DNA of 64,000 nt from Planctomycetota bacterium (GTDB lineage: Bacteria; Planctomycetota; Planctomycetia; Gemmatales; Gemmataceae). A model generated the notes under the pieces. The model was given only the letters and a program-made list of their open reading frames with translations, was not told where the DNA came from and ran no database searches. Positions 49,229 to 58,832 of this stretch are shown here, piece by piece (the stretch's first letter is position 1; every line of letters starts with the position of its first letter). The translations under genes and the position numbers were made by a program. The DNA is taken from positions 1 to 64,000 of the forward strand of contig VGYC01000006.1 in assembly GCA_016873095.1 (NCBI GenBank), written 5' to 3'.

Positions 49229-50824
49229 ATGGCCTGCATGAGCAAGTTTCATCTGCGCGAATACGACATCGCCGTGGCTCAGGTGCATCGCAACCTGTCG
49301 CCGTCGCGGCTGTATGAGGAGGCCATCCGGCATGAGGCCGACAGCCGCATCGCCGATACCGGGGCGCTCGTCGCCTACTCCGGCAGCAAGACGGGGCGGT
49401 CGCCCAAGGACAAGCGCATCGTCCGGCAAGCGCCTTCCGACCGGGACGTGTGGTGGGGCAACGTCAACCTGCCGCTCGATCCGCATAGCTTCGTTGTCAA
49501 TCGCGAGCGGGCGCTCGACTATCTCAACACGCGCAAGCGGCTCTACTGCTTCGACGGCTTCGCCGGCTGGGACCCGCAGTATCGCATCAAGGTCCGCGTC
49601 ATCTGCTCTCGGCCGTACCATGCCCTGTTCATGCACACCATGCTCATCCGCCCGACGCGCGACGAGCTGGCCGGCTTCGGCAAGCCGGACTACGTGATCT
49701 TCAACGCCGGCCAGTTCCCCGCCAACCGGCACACGCCGGGTATGACCTCCAAGACCAGCATCGACCTCAACTTCGAGGCCGGCGAGGTCGTCATCCTCGG
49801 CACCGAGTACGCCGGCGAGATGAAGAAGGGCGTCTTCACCATCATGAACTACCTCATGCCCAGGCGCGGCATCCTGTCCATGCACTGCTCCGCCACCGCC
49901 GACAAGCAAACCGGACGCGCCTCGCTGCTCTTCGGACTGTCCGGCACCGGCAAGACCACGCTGTCCGCCGATCCCAAGCGGGCCTTGATCGGCGACGATG
50001 AGCATTGCTGGTCGGACAGCGGCATCTTCAACATCGAAGGCGGCTGCTACGCCAAGGCCATCGATCTCACGCCCGAATCGGAACCGGAGATCTTTCAGGC
50101 GCTGCGCTTCGGGGCCGTGCTGGAGAACGTCGTCGTGGATGAGGCAGACCGGCACATCGATTTTCACGATGCGCACATCACGGAAAACACGCGCGGCGCC
50201 TATCCGATCGAGTTCATCCGCAACGCCAGGGTGCCGTGCCTGGCCGGGCATCCCACGGATGTGATGTTCCTCACTTGCGATGCCTACGGCGTGCTGCCGC
50301 CCGTCAGCCGGCTCAATGCCGCCCAGGCGATGTACCATTTCATGAGCGGCTACACGGCCAGGGTGGCGGGGACCGAGGTCGGCGTCACCGAGCCGCAAGC
50401 GACGTTTTCGCCGTGCTTCGGCGGCCCCTTCCTCGTCTGCCATCCCGCCAAGTACGCGGAGTTGCTCGCCGAGCGCTTGCGGCAGAACGCCACCAATGTC
50501 TGGCTGGTCAACACCGGCTGGAGCGGCGGTCCGTACGGCACCGGCGCCCGCATGAAGCTGGCCATCTCGCGAGCAATCGTTGATGCCGTCCACTCCGGCG
50601 CGCTTGCCAAGGTCGCGTGCCGGCCGGACCCCGTCTTCGGTTTCGACGTGCCCGCCGAATGCCCCGGCGTGCCGAGCGAGATCCTGTCGCCGCGCAACAC
50701 GTGGCCGGACGCCAATCGCTATGACGCGGCGGCCCGCAAGCTGGCCGGGCTCTTTCGCGACAACTTCCGGAACTTCGAGGCAGCAGCCAGCGCCGAGATC
50801 CGGACGGCAGGGCCAGCGCTGTGA
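49229..50824 (+). CDS. pckA: Phosphoenolpyruvate carboxykinase (ATP)
   Basis: Converts oxaloacetate and ATP to phosphoenolpyruvate, the entry step of gluconeogenesis. The 531-residue product has AYSGSKTGRSPKDKRIV, PYHALFMHTMLIRP, GEMKKGVFTIMNYLMPRRGILSMHCSA (metal ligands Lys and His), the P-loop LLFGLSGTGKTTLSADPKR, GDDEHCW, IFNIEGGCYAK, ENTRGAYPIEFI and NTGWSGGPYGTGARMKLAISRA. Two ATGs (49229, 49238) are equally possible and neither has a clear ribosome site. The frame is open far upstream, but that sequence does not resemble the enzyme. A degenerate family B repeat follows the gene. Confidence 0.95.
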   Translation: MACMSKFHLREYDIAVAQVHRNLSPSRLYEEAIRHEADSRIADTGALVAYSGSKTGRSPKDKRIVRQAPSDRDVWWGNVNLPLDPHSFVVNRERALDYLNTRKRLYCFDGFAGWDPQYRIKVRVICSRPYHALFMHTMLIRPTRDELAGFGKPDYVIFNAGQFPANRHTPGMTSKTSIDLNFEAGEVVILGTEYAGEMKKGVFTIMNYLMPRRGILSMHCSATADKQTGRASLLFGLSGTGKTTLSADPKRALIGDDEHCWSDSGIFNIEGGCYAKAIDLTPESEPEIFQALRFGAVLENVVVDEADRHIDFHDAHITENTRGAYPIEFIRNARVPCLAGHPTDVMFLTCDAYGVLPPVSRLNAAQAMYHFMSGYTARVAGTEVGVTEPQATFSPCFGGPFLVCHPAKYAELLAERLRQNATNVWLVNTGWSGGPYGTGARMKLAISRAIVDAVHSGALAKVACRPDPVFGFDVPAECPGVPSEILSPRNTWPDANRYDAAARKLAGLFRDNFRNFEAAASAEIRTAGPAL

Positions 50825-50850
50825 GGCTCTCCCAATCGGCTGATCCTTGC

Positions 50851-50874
50851 GTAGACGACGCTGCCAACGTCGCT
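50851..50874. repeat. Dispersed element family B, degenerate
   Basis: GTAGACGACGCTGCCAACG followed by TCGCT, differing from the other copies at a few positions; located between the convergent pckA and IPT-protein genes. Confidence 0.7.
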
Positions 50875-50892
50875 AGCCGTATCCGACACATA

Positions 50893-52812
50893 TCACATAT
50901 CGTCGTTCATGATGGTGCCGACGCCCTGGCTGTCGGCAAGCCAGGCGTTCACCGCGCCGCTGAGGTTGACGAAGAACTGCTCCATTGCCTCCGGCGTGGT
51001 ATCGCCGTTGACGGAGATCGAGATGGTCTTGCTGGTCTCGCCTGGAGTGAAGATGAGCTGGCCGCTGGCGGAAGTGTAATCGGTGCCTGCGACGGCCGTG
51101 CCGTTGGCCGTCGAGTAGTTGATGGTCACGGTTTGTGTTGTCGCCCAGCTCAGGTTGACGGTGAAGGTGAAGGTCGTGATTCCACTCTGGCCTTCTACCT
51201 TGGTCACGTCGTTGATGGAAGCGCTGGGCTGGTTGTAGGTGAACTGGCTGGGCGCTCCGCCGGTCGAGGTCCCGCCTGGGGTCGTGACGGTGACATAGAC
51301 CATGCTCGTTTGCGCGGGCGAGGTGGCGGTGATCTGCGTGGCCGAGACGACGCTGAACGAGGTCGCGGCCAGCGTGCCGAACTTGACGGAGGTCGCTCCG
51401 GTGAAGTTGCTGCCCGTGATGGTGACGACCGTGCCGCCAGCGGTTGGCCCCATGCTGGGGCTGATGCCCGTCACCGTCGGCATGCCGATATAGGTGTACT
51501 GATCGGCCGCGGAAGCGCTGGACGTGCCGCCGACGGTCGTCACCGTGACATCGACGGTTCCCGCTGCTTGCGGCGGCGCGGTGGCCGTGATCTGCGTGGC
51601 CGAAACGACGGTAAACGACGCGGCCGGCATGTTGCCGAACTTCACGGCGGTTGCGCCGGCGAAGTTGGTCCCCGTGATCGTAACCATCGTGCCGCCGCTG
51701 CTTGGCCCGGATGACGGCGAGATTCCGGTCACCGTGGGGGCGGCGACGTAGGTGAAGTAATCCGCCGTTCCCGTGTCCGACCCGGCCGGCGTCGTGACCG
51801 TCACGTCCACGATGCCGGAGCCCGCGGGCGCCATCGCCGTGATCTGGTTGGCCGACACGAGGGTGAACGACGTGGCTGCAGCGCTGCCGAACTTCACCGC
51901 GGTGGCGCCGGTGAAGTTGCTGCCGTTGATCGTGACGAGCGTGCCGCCCGCCATCGGCCCGGCATTGGGGTTGATGCCCATGATCGCCGGCGGTGGCGTC
52001 CAGGTGATGGTGGTCGAGGTCGCGGCATACGTCGGTCCGGTGAAAATGCCGGCGTTCAGGGTGGGCCGATTCACTGTTGCAAACTGGCCGACAAGCACAC
52101 TGTGCGTCAACAGAGTCCAGGTGATAGGAGTCGCCCCTGCCGGCTGGAAGTTGTTGCCGAGGCTGAGGTTCAAAGTCCCATCAAGGATTGCCCGCCCGGT
52201 CACGTCAATCCGCCCGTTGGCAGCTAGTCCGCTGATCTGAAGGTTGAGGATTCCCGACGATTCCTGGGTGAAATTTCCACTGTCCATCTGGGCGGGATTG
52301 GGCAGGACCCTGAACAGGAAATTTCCAACGGTCATCGTGCCATTGTTCACAACCGTATTGGCCATAATGGCCGTATCCACGGTCCACGTCATCGTCCCGG
52401 AATTGGTAAAGGTAGCACGATCAATAATGGCTCCGCCCTCGAATGAGATCGTGCCGATATTCGTCCAATCGCCGAAAAATAGGAAATACCCAGCCTTGGG
52501 GTCACCGATGTTCTTTTCAATAAACTTGACCGGCCCGGCGACATGCGCGAACAGGTCGGCCTTGAAGAATGCCTCGACGTAGGCCGGCCCAAATACCGTG
52601 CGCGAAAACGTCTTCTCGAACCTGGGACGGACAACTCTGACCGTGGGCGCATCGTTTTCCTGATACTCGGCCTCCTCGCCGTTCAGGCCAAGGCCGTCGG
52701 CATAGGGCCGCCGCCGGTTGCCGCGCGTGCCCGAAAACCACAGCGCGGCAACGCCCACCAAGGCCAGTGCGGTGCAGAGCCAGACGATCTTGCGTTGGAG
52801 AAGCGTGGTCAT
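50893..52812 (-). CDS. Membrane-anchored surface protein with three IPT/TIG domains and a Calx-beta domain
   Basis: A 639-residue protein. Residues about 8-27 (KIVWLCTALALVGVAALWFSG) form a signal or anchor helix. Residues about 90-270 contain beta-rich sequence with NSGTMTW-type repeats. Three IPT/TIG immunoglobulin-like domains follow at about 279-358, 359-443 and 444-530, each with PTVTGISPSxGPxxGGTxVTITGxNFTGATxVKFG. They repeat every 85 residues, so the DNA repeats every 255 bp. Residues about 536-635 are a Calx-beta domain (VTINYSTANGTAVAGTDYTSASGQLIFTPGETSKTISISVNGD). Probably adhesive or structural at the cell surface; a Calx-beta may bind calcium. Start ATG 52812 with GAGGAGAT upstream. 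Confidence 0.85.
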   Translation of the reverse strand: MTTLLQRKIVWLCTALALVGVAALWFSGTRGNRRRPYADGLGLNGEEAEYQENDAPTVRVVRPRFEKTFSRTVFGPAYVEAFFKADLFAHVAGPVKFIEKNIGDPKAGYFLFFGDWTNIGTISFEGGAIIDRATFTNSGTMTWTVDTAIMANTVVNNGTMTVGNFLFRVLPNPAQMDSGNFTQESSGILNLQISGLAANGRIDVTGRAILDGTLNLSLGNNFQPAGATPITWTLLTHSVLVGQFATVNRPTLNAGIFTGPTYAATSTTITWTPPPAIMGINPNAGPMAGGTLVTINGSNFTGATAVKFGSAAATSFTLVSANQITAMAPAGSGIVDVTVTTPAGSDTGTADYFTYVAAPTVTGISPSSGPSSGGTMVTITGTNFAGATAVKFGNMPAASFTVVSATQITATAPPQAAGTVDVTVTTVGGTSSASAADQYTYIGMPTVTGISPSMGPTAGGTVVTITGSNFTGATSVKFGTLAATSFSVVSATQITATSPAQTSMVYVTVTTPGGTSTGGAPSQFTYNQPSASINDVTKVEGQSGITTFTFTVNLSWATTQTVTINYSTANGTAVAGTDYTSASGQLIFTPGETSKTISISVNGDTTPEAMEQFFVNLSGAVNAWLADSQGVGTIMNDDM

Positions 52813-52908
52813 GCTGTAGTTGATCTCCTCGGGACGGTCTTACGACCGCTTAGCAGGCTGTTCACATTGTGCACGCCGGGAATGAAACGACGGCTCGCCG
52901 GGAAACGT

Positions 52909-55820
52909 TCATGATACCTCGGGCATTGGCTTGACACAAACGGAATGTCCGACGTCTTCTGCCAGAAGTCGATCCACATCCACCTCGGGCGGCCGCTGGC
53001 CGCGGTTGAAAAGCGTGTACAGAATCGGCACGACGATCAGAGTCAGGAAGGTCGATGTCAGCGCATGCGGCCGTACTCGCCGCTCAGCGATACGCGCAGG
53101 CCGGTCAGCGATCGCGCTTCCGCCAGCTCGAGTTCACGCTGTGTCAGTTCCCCCGCCGCTGACTTGTCCGTGCGCTTCTGGCGCAGGTTCTGGCACTCGG
53201 CCTCCAGTCGTTGCACGCTCTTCTTCAGTTCGACGCGGATGTCGCTCAGGCTGCGTTCCACATCCTGGGCCACGCTGCCGATGTCGCGGTCCTCCGTGGC
53301 GACCAGGATATCGAAAACGCGAGCCAGGGCGACGTGATTGACTTCCACCGGCGCCGTGCCGTATTCGAGGCGAACGAGATCGCCGAGCTTGACCGGGTAA
53401 GCGGCGCGTGTCCCGGTGGCCACGATGTTGAGCACATCTTGCAGCACCATGTTGCGGTCTTCCGGATACTGCACCGCCACGTAGTACTGGTTGCCGGTCT
53501 TCTGGTCGATCCAGAAATTACGGCTGACCGAGACGCTGGAATTCATGGCAGTGACGACCTGGGTCATGACGTCGCGCTCGCTGAGTCTCACGTCGGCTGC
53601 CTTGAGGCGGTTGACGACGATGATCCGCTGCGGCGCGTCGAGGCGCTGCTTGATGTACACGTCCGCCGTGCCCGGAATGGTGCGAACCTTTTCGCGGATC
53701 ATCTGTGCCAGTCGCATGGCCCGCGCGGCGGTGCCCCCCTCGACGCGGATGTCGATGGGGGAGCTGGCGCCGAAGTTGAGGGCCGCCGAGATCATGCCGC
53801 CGGTGTCGAAGCTCACGCGCAGGTCGGCGAAGTCTTTCAAGTACTTGGGATCGCGCGCGAACAGGTAGCGCAGCTTGGCAGCATATTCCTGGGCGGAAAG
53901 CGTCCGCTCGTCGGTGAGCTGTAGCTTGATGACGGCATCCTGCGAGCCGGAATTGGCGGTGTAGGCGGACGACCAGTCAGGAACCAGGCCCAGCTCGGCG
54001 ATGATCATGCGCCGCTCGTTGGCCGGGATGTGGTCGTGCAGGAAGTGCTCGACCCGGGCCACGCGATGCTCCATGCTCTCGAGATTGGTTCCCGAGGGCG
54101 CCCGCAAGTAGATGGTCAGCTGACCGGCGTCCACCTGCGGAAAAAACTCCTGGCCGATGAAGAACAGCAGCCCCAGCGCGGCCGCGAACAGGCCGCCCGC
54201 CATGCCCAGGACGCGGCCGCGCCGCGCCAGCGCCCAGGCCAGGATCGCCTGGTAACGGCCGGTCGCCCAGCCGAGGAACCGCTCGAACCTGGCCAGCAGG
54301 ACGCCGAGCCAGCTCCGGCCGGCATGCTGCGCCTGGTCGGCGTGCGCGTGCAGCACCTTGCCGCACAGGACCGGCACCAGCGTCTGCGACAGCACGAACG
54401 AGCCGATCATCGCGAACGCCAGCGCCAGCGTCAACGGCCGGAACAGAAACCCACCCATTCCCGGCATCAGCGCGATCGGACACAGCACGATGATCGTGGT
54501 CAAGGTGGCTACCAGCACGGGCAGGCTCACCTCGCCGGCGCCGTCAAACGCGGCCTTGAGCGGCTTCTTGCCCAGCGTCAGATGACGATGCGTGTTCTCG
54601 AGGACCACGATGGCATTGTCCACGAGGGGGCCGATCGCCAGGGCCAGTCCACCCAGCGTCATGGCGTTCAGAGTGTTGCCCGTGGCCTGCAGACCAATCA
54701 GCGAGCACAGGATGGCCAGCGGCATCGACAGCAAGGCGATACCGGTCATGCGCAGGTTGCCCAGGAAGAGCACGATCATGGCCGCGACCAGGATAGCGCC
54801 GACCACGCCTTCATGCAGCAGTGCGTGAATCGCCTGGCGAACGTACTCCGATTGATCCATGACCACGTCCAGTTCGATGCCCTTGGGCAGACGCTCCTTC
54901 ATGAACGGGATGTGTCCCTTGACGCCGTCGATGACGGCCAGGCTGCTGGCGCCCTGCTGGCGGTAGATCGGCACGTAAACCTGGCGCTGGCCATCGATGC
55001 GGACCAGTCCGGTCTGAATGGCGGCGGCGTCCACGGCGCTGCCGACATCGCGCAGGTAAATCGACTTTCCCGGCTCGAGATGAATGGGGATGTCGTTCAG
55101 TTCGGCCACGGTCTTGACCATGGCGTTGGAATCGAGCTGGAACTCGTAGGCGCCGAACCGGGCCACGCCGGGCGTGACCATGAAGTTCGACCGGCCCAAT
55201 GCATCGACGATGTCCTTGGGCGACAGGCCGCGCGCTTCAAGCTTGTTGGGATTGACGTAGACGAGAATAGTTCGCTGCTTGCCGCCGAACACCGCCGGCG
55301 CGACCGTTCCCGGCACGGCGCCGAGCATGTTGCGAATGTTGATCCGGGCCAGGTCCTGCAGCTTGGTCTCGTCGAGGTACTTGCCGCGCACGCTCAGGAT
55401 ACCGAGCGGCAGTGTGCCCGTGGGATCGAACGGCAGCACCACTGGCGGCAACGTGTTGGGCGGCAGCGTCGGCAGCGTGCCCAGAGCCAGCGAATTGACC
55501 TGCGTGAGCGCCGCCGCCGGATCGATGTCGTCCCGGAAGAACAGCCGGGCCACGCTCACGCCCTGCATCGACTTCGATTCGATCTTCTCGCAGCCGGTCG
55601 CCTGGTTGGTCCAGCGCTCGATGCGATTGGTGATGGTCTTCTCCACCGAACTGGTGGGCATGCCCTGGTAGAAGGTCATCACCTGCACCGCCGGCGCCTT
55701 GAAGACGGGCAAGATATCGACCGGAATGCTGGACATCGCCAGCGTGCCGAGGATGGTGATGGCCAGGGCCATCACGGCGACGGTATACGGATTCTTGAGA
55801 GAGAACTTGATCAAACCCAT
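52909..55820 (-). pseudogene. RND efflux permease broken by a C-terminal deletion and frameshift
   Basis: An RND-superfamily permease of the AcrB/HAE-like type. The frame starting at ATG 55820 gives 920 residues with TM1 (NPYTVAVMALAITILGT), the porter domain, TM2-TM6 (EGVVGAILVAAMIVLFLGN ... LVDNAIVVLEN ... TLTTIIVLCPIALMPGM ... RPLTLALAFAMIGSFVLSQTLVP), TM7 and the second porter half, then ends at a TGA after LSGEYGRMR (53058). Full-length family members are 1020-1070 residues. Right after that stop, in another frame, 52909-53061 reads LTSTFLTLIVVPILYTLF and NRGQRPPEVDV..., the normal TM12 and tail. So TM8-TM11 (roughly 150-170 residues) have been deleted and the tail put out of frame. An assembly error is the alternative. 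No membrane-fusion gene adjoins it. Confidence 0.85.
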
Positions 55821-55920
55821 GATGCGGCTTCGTGGACTGCGCGAGGATCGATTGCTTTCATTGTGATTGAAGCGTGCGGGCGCGTCAACCAGTTCACGCG
55901 CGGCACCAGGACGTTCCGTA

Positions 55921-56868
55921 TTACGAAGACGCGCAGCCGGACCGGACGACCGTCGCGCCTCGATTCATGGCTCGCGTCAGCCGCACCTCGGCAGCAGCCA
56001 GCCGCAATTCCCGCTGGATAGCAGGCAAGAGTCGCTTTCCCTGATCCGGATCGACGATGGCAAACACCGCGGGGCCCCAGGAGCTTTGGCCGACGCCGGG
56101 CACTCCATGACGGCGCAGCCAGTGGATGATCTCCGCGCTGCGCGGGTGGGCGTAGATGCCGCCCTGGATCGGGGCGAAGATCTCGCCGACGCGACGGTTG
56201 AACTCGTGGAGTGCGTCGCCGAAGCTCGCGAGGTCGTGTTCGTGCAGGGCGGGCAGCATCCCCAGGAGTACGAGCCGGCACAGGGCATCGGTCTGGGCCG
56301 CGCCGGCAAGCGCGTCGAAGGCGGCGGCTTCCGACGCGCCGTGGGCGCCTTGCAGGCCGTGCGGCAACACAAGCAACACGCGCCAGTCCTCGGGAAACTC
56401 GACCCGGGCGAGCAGCGGGGCCACCTCCGTCTTCGCTCCCTTGCCCCCCTCGACCAGAAAACCGCCATGCGCGAAGCCGTGGATCCCCAGGGCGGAGCGA
56501 GCGCCGCGACCGACATGCCGCGCCAAGTCGAGCGCATCGTGGCCCGCTGCGCCGCCGATCTCGGCCAGCGCGCGGGCCGTCGCCAGCCCCAGTTGTGTTC
56601 CGGTTCCGAGCCCGGCGTGCTCCGCCGGGCAAGCCTCGACTTCAACATGAAATGTCTCGGCACTGCCGACGGCTTGACACCACTGCCGAGCAAAACCCAG
56701 CGCCCGCTCGGCACAGAGCCCTTGGGCAGACCAGCGCGGCGCCAGCCGCGCGCTGACGCGCACGGCTGGCTCATCGATCATCAGGCCGACGCCGCCGAAA
56801 CGGCGCGGCCCTTCATCAAGACGTAGCAAGCCGAAGTGCAGCCTGCTGCCAGTCTGGATCACCGACAT
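55921..56868 (-). CDS. mptG: Beta-ribofuranosylaminobenzene 5'-phosphate synthase
   Basis: Beta-RFAP synthase joins 4-hydroxybenzoate or p-aminobenzoate to phosphoribosyl pyrophosphate, the first committed step of tetrahydromethanopterin synthesis. The 315-residue GHMP-kinase-like product shows RLHFGLLRLDEGPRRFGGVGLMIDEP, the glycine/serine motif AEHAGLGTGTQLGLATARALAEI, GRGARSALGIHGFAHGGFLVEGG, and GQSSWGPAVFAIV near the end. Tetrahydromethanopterin-linked C1 transfer is known in planctomycetes. The ATG at 56868 has GAGGA 5 nt before it, and the upstream ABC permease stops 7 nt away, so the two are probably one operon. The recognition is by motif, not by search. Confidence 0.8.
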   Translation of the reverse strand: MSVIQTGSRLHFGLLRLDEGPRRFGGVGLMIDEPAVRVSARLAPRWSAQGLCAERALGFARQWCQAVGSAETFHVEVEACPAEHAGLGTGTQLGLATARALAEIGGAAGHDALDLARHVGRGARSALGIHGFAHGGFLVEGGKGAKTEVAPLLARVEFPEDWRVLLVLPHGLQGAHGASEAAAFDALAGAAQTDALCRLVLLGMLPALHEHDLASFGDALHEFNRRVGEIFAPIQGGIYAHPRSAEIIHWLRRHGVPGVGQSSWGPAVFAIVDPDQGKRLLPAIQRELRLAAAEVRLTRAMNRGATVVRSGCASS

Positions 56869-56875
56869 GGGTTCC

Positions 56876-58546
56876 TCACTCGAGCCGCAATACCCACCAC
56901 GCCAGCGCGACAAAAACAACGCCGAAGCCGGCCAGCACCAGACAGGCCTTGCCGACGATGTCCAGGTTTGGCGCCTCCGGGCTGGCGACCAGTTGCTTGT
57001 AGGCATCCAGTGCCCAGGCATGCGGCGTGAACTGACTGATGTGCTGCATCTGTTCCGGCATGAGAGAGCGATCGCCCATCATCAGCCCGCTGAGGCCGGC
57101 GAGCACCAGTACCAGCAGCGTACCGTAGATGGCGACCTGGGTCTCGCTGCGGGCGAGGGCGGCAACGAACAGGGCCAGCCCCATCGCCGCCAGCGACGTT
57201 GCCGCCACTACCGCGATCAGCCACAGCGGCTGCGGACCAAAGGTCATGCCGAAGATCAGCCAGCCCGCCCCCAGGATGAAGAAGCCCTGGAATAGCGACA
57301 TTGCATAGCACGGCAGCAACTTGCCGAGGATAATTTGCCCGCGCGTCAACGGTGCGGCACTTAGCCGCTTCAGGGTTCCTTGCCGGCGCTCGGCAACGAA
57401 CAGCCAGCCAACCGTCAGCACCAAGAAAAACGCGAACATCACCAGATAGGACGGCACCAGCAGCTGGTAGCGCATGGCGCCGCGCTTGAGCCAGCCGGAG
57501 CCTTCTTCGCGAAAGCGAACGGCGTCCACACCGGCCCGGTCGGCGTCGCTCGAGCGCGTCAGGGCCGCCCAGGTGTTCGCCGTCAGGTTGTACTTGGGGA
57601 ACAGATTCTGAATTGAGTTCTGCAAGCTCGCGGCGAGGGCTTGCTTCTCTGGCGCCTTCATCACCGACAGGATGCTTTTCAGTGACACTGGAACACCCAG
57701 CGCGCGGATGCTGACGTTCTCGCGGCTCAAGAGATCGATGAAGTCGGGGTCGCCGATCTTGCCGAACGCCCGGCCAATCATCCACGGCATGACAACGCGC
57801 AGCAGCGTACCCTGGGCCACCTGGTCGATGATCGCCGCCGCCGTCTGCTGCGTCGGATCCTTGAGAACCTGGATGTCGAGCTCCTCCGGCTTGACGCCGT
57901 CGCGAAAAAACGGATTGATGCCGTCGAGGAAGTAGAGCGGCAGCGCGTCCTGGCCTTCGTTGAAGCAAGCGGCGAAGGCAAGGTTGACCGGCAACCCCGG
58001 CTCCGGAAGGCAACTCGTCAGCAGAAACAACTCCTCCCAGCCCGCGGCCAGAAACGAGCAGCGCTCGACGCGCTTACTGAAGCTGGGACCAAGCACCAGG
58101 ACCGCGGGCCGCCGGCCGTTGCGCGTCAACGCTCTGGCTTCGTCCAGCGAACCGATCAGCTCGACGGAGATGCCTGCCGTCTGCGCCAGGTCTTGCAGCA
58201 CCATGTCGGCCCACGAGCCGTGTGGAAACCAGGCGGAGTGGTTGACGCGCGCCAGCGTCAACCCAGGAAGGGCCAGCACGCTGCCCAGCGGCATGGCCGC
58301 TCCCGACGCAAACCAGGACATGCCTTCGCGCAGCATGGTTGACCGATCGAAGAAGCGCGGAATGCCTTGGTCCAGGTTCAGCACGGATACGCGCAGGCGC
58401 TCCGCTTCCTTCTTGCCGAAGCCTTCGCCAAGGGAAACTCCCAGAACCAGGATGAAGATCACCGGCATCGCGAGCAGGATCACCATGGCCCGTGCATCAC
58501 GCGCGAGCAGGCGGAGGTCTTTCCTGGCTAGGGTGAATATCGCCAT
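56876..58546 (-). CDS. ABC-2 type transporter permease
   Basis: A 556-residue inner-membrane permease. TM1 is near the N-terminus (ARAMVILLAMPVIFILVLGVSLGEG), a large extracytoplasmic loop covers about residues 45-345, and five helices fill the C-terminal third (SYLVMFAFFLVLTVGWLFV, ...ERRQGTLKRLSAAPLTRGQIILGKLLPCY..., FFILGAGWLIFGMTF, AATSLAAMGLALFVAAL, LVLVLAGLSGLMMG, ACLVLAGFGVVFVALAWWVLRLE). The RQGTLKRLxAxPL segment is the ABC-2/NatB-type coupling motif. The matching ATPase gene is not adjacent. Start ATG 58546 (no clear ribosome site). Confidence 0.82.
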   Translation of the reverse strand: MAIFTLARKDLRLLARDARAMVILLAMPVIFILVLGVSLGEGFGKKEAERLRVSVLNLDQGIPRFFDRSTMLREGMSWFASGAAMPLGSVLALPGLTLARVNHSAWFPHGSWADMVLQDLAQTAGISVELIGSLDEARALTRNGRRPAVLVLGPSFSKRVERCSFLAAGWEELFLLTSCLPEPGLPVNLAFAACFNEGQDALPLYFLDGINPFFRDGVKPEELDIQVLKDPTQQTAAAIIDQVAQGTLLRVVMPWMIGRAFGKIGDPDFIDLLSRENVSIRALGVPVSLKSILSVMKAPEKQALAASLQNSIQNLFPKYNLTANTWAALTRSSDADRAGVDAVRFREEGSGWLKRGAMRYQLLVPSYLVMFAFFLVLTVGWLFVAERRQGTLKRLSAAPLTRGQIILGKLLPCYAMSLFQGFFILGAGWLIFGMTFGPQPLWLIAVVAATSLAAMGLALFVAALARSETQVAIYGTLLVLVLAGLSGLMMGDRSLMPEQMQHISQFTPHAWALDAYKQLVASPEAPNLDIVGKACLVLAGFGVVFVALAWWVLRLE

Positions 58547-58762
58547 GAGCGGATATTGTAGCCGGCAGGCACGATCGGTTCCAAATCCGGCGTGGCAAAG
58601 TGAGCTCTGGGTTGCTCGATTCGCGAATGGCACCCGGCTTGGTTGCGGCAGCGGGCAACCTGCTTCTCAAAAAGCGGCAGGGCGTTGCAGACGGCGTTGC
58701 AAGCGGGCCGGGTTTAGCCAGGATTTGTCGGCTAAATGTGGCCATTTTCCGCCTTGTTCGCG

Positions 58763-58779
58763 TTGGCACGCGAAATGCA
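58763..58779 (+). promoter_or_regulatory. Sigma-54 promoter of the surface protein gene
   Basis: TTGGCACGCGAAATGCA matches the sigma-54 consensus TTGGCACG-N4-TTGCA at 12 of 13 fixed positions. The invariant GG (58765-58766) and GC (58777-58778) are separated by exactly 10 nt. Transcription would start near 58790, 43 nt before the ATG at 58833. Expression would then need RpoN and an enhancer-binding activator; no activator gene is in the window. Confidence 0.7.
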
Positions 58780-58832
58780 AATCGAGGTCTCGCCTGGCGC
58801 ACCATGTATCACTGCTTGCCGTGGAGGTTCCG

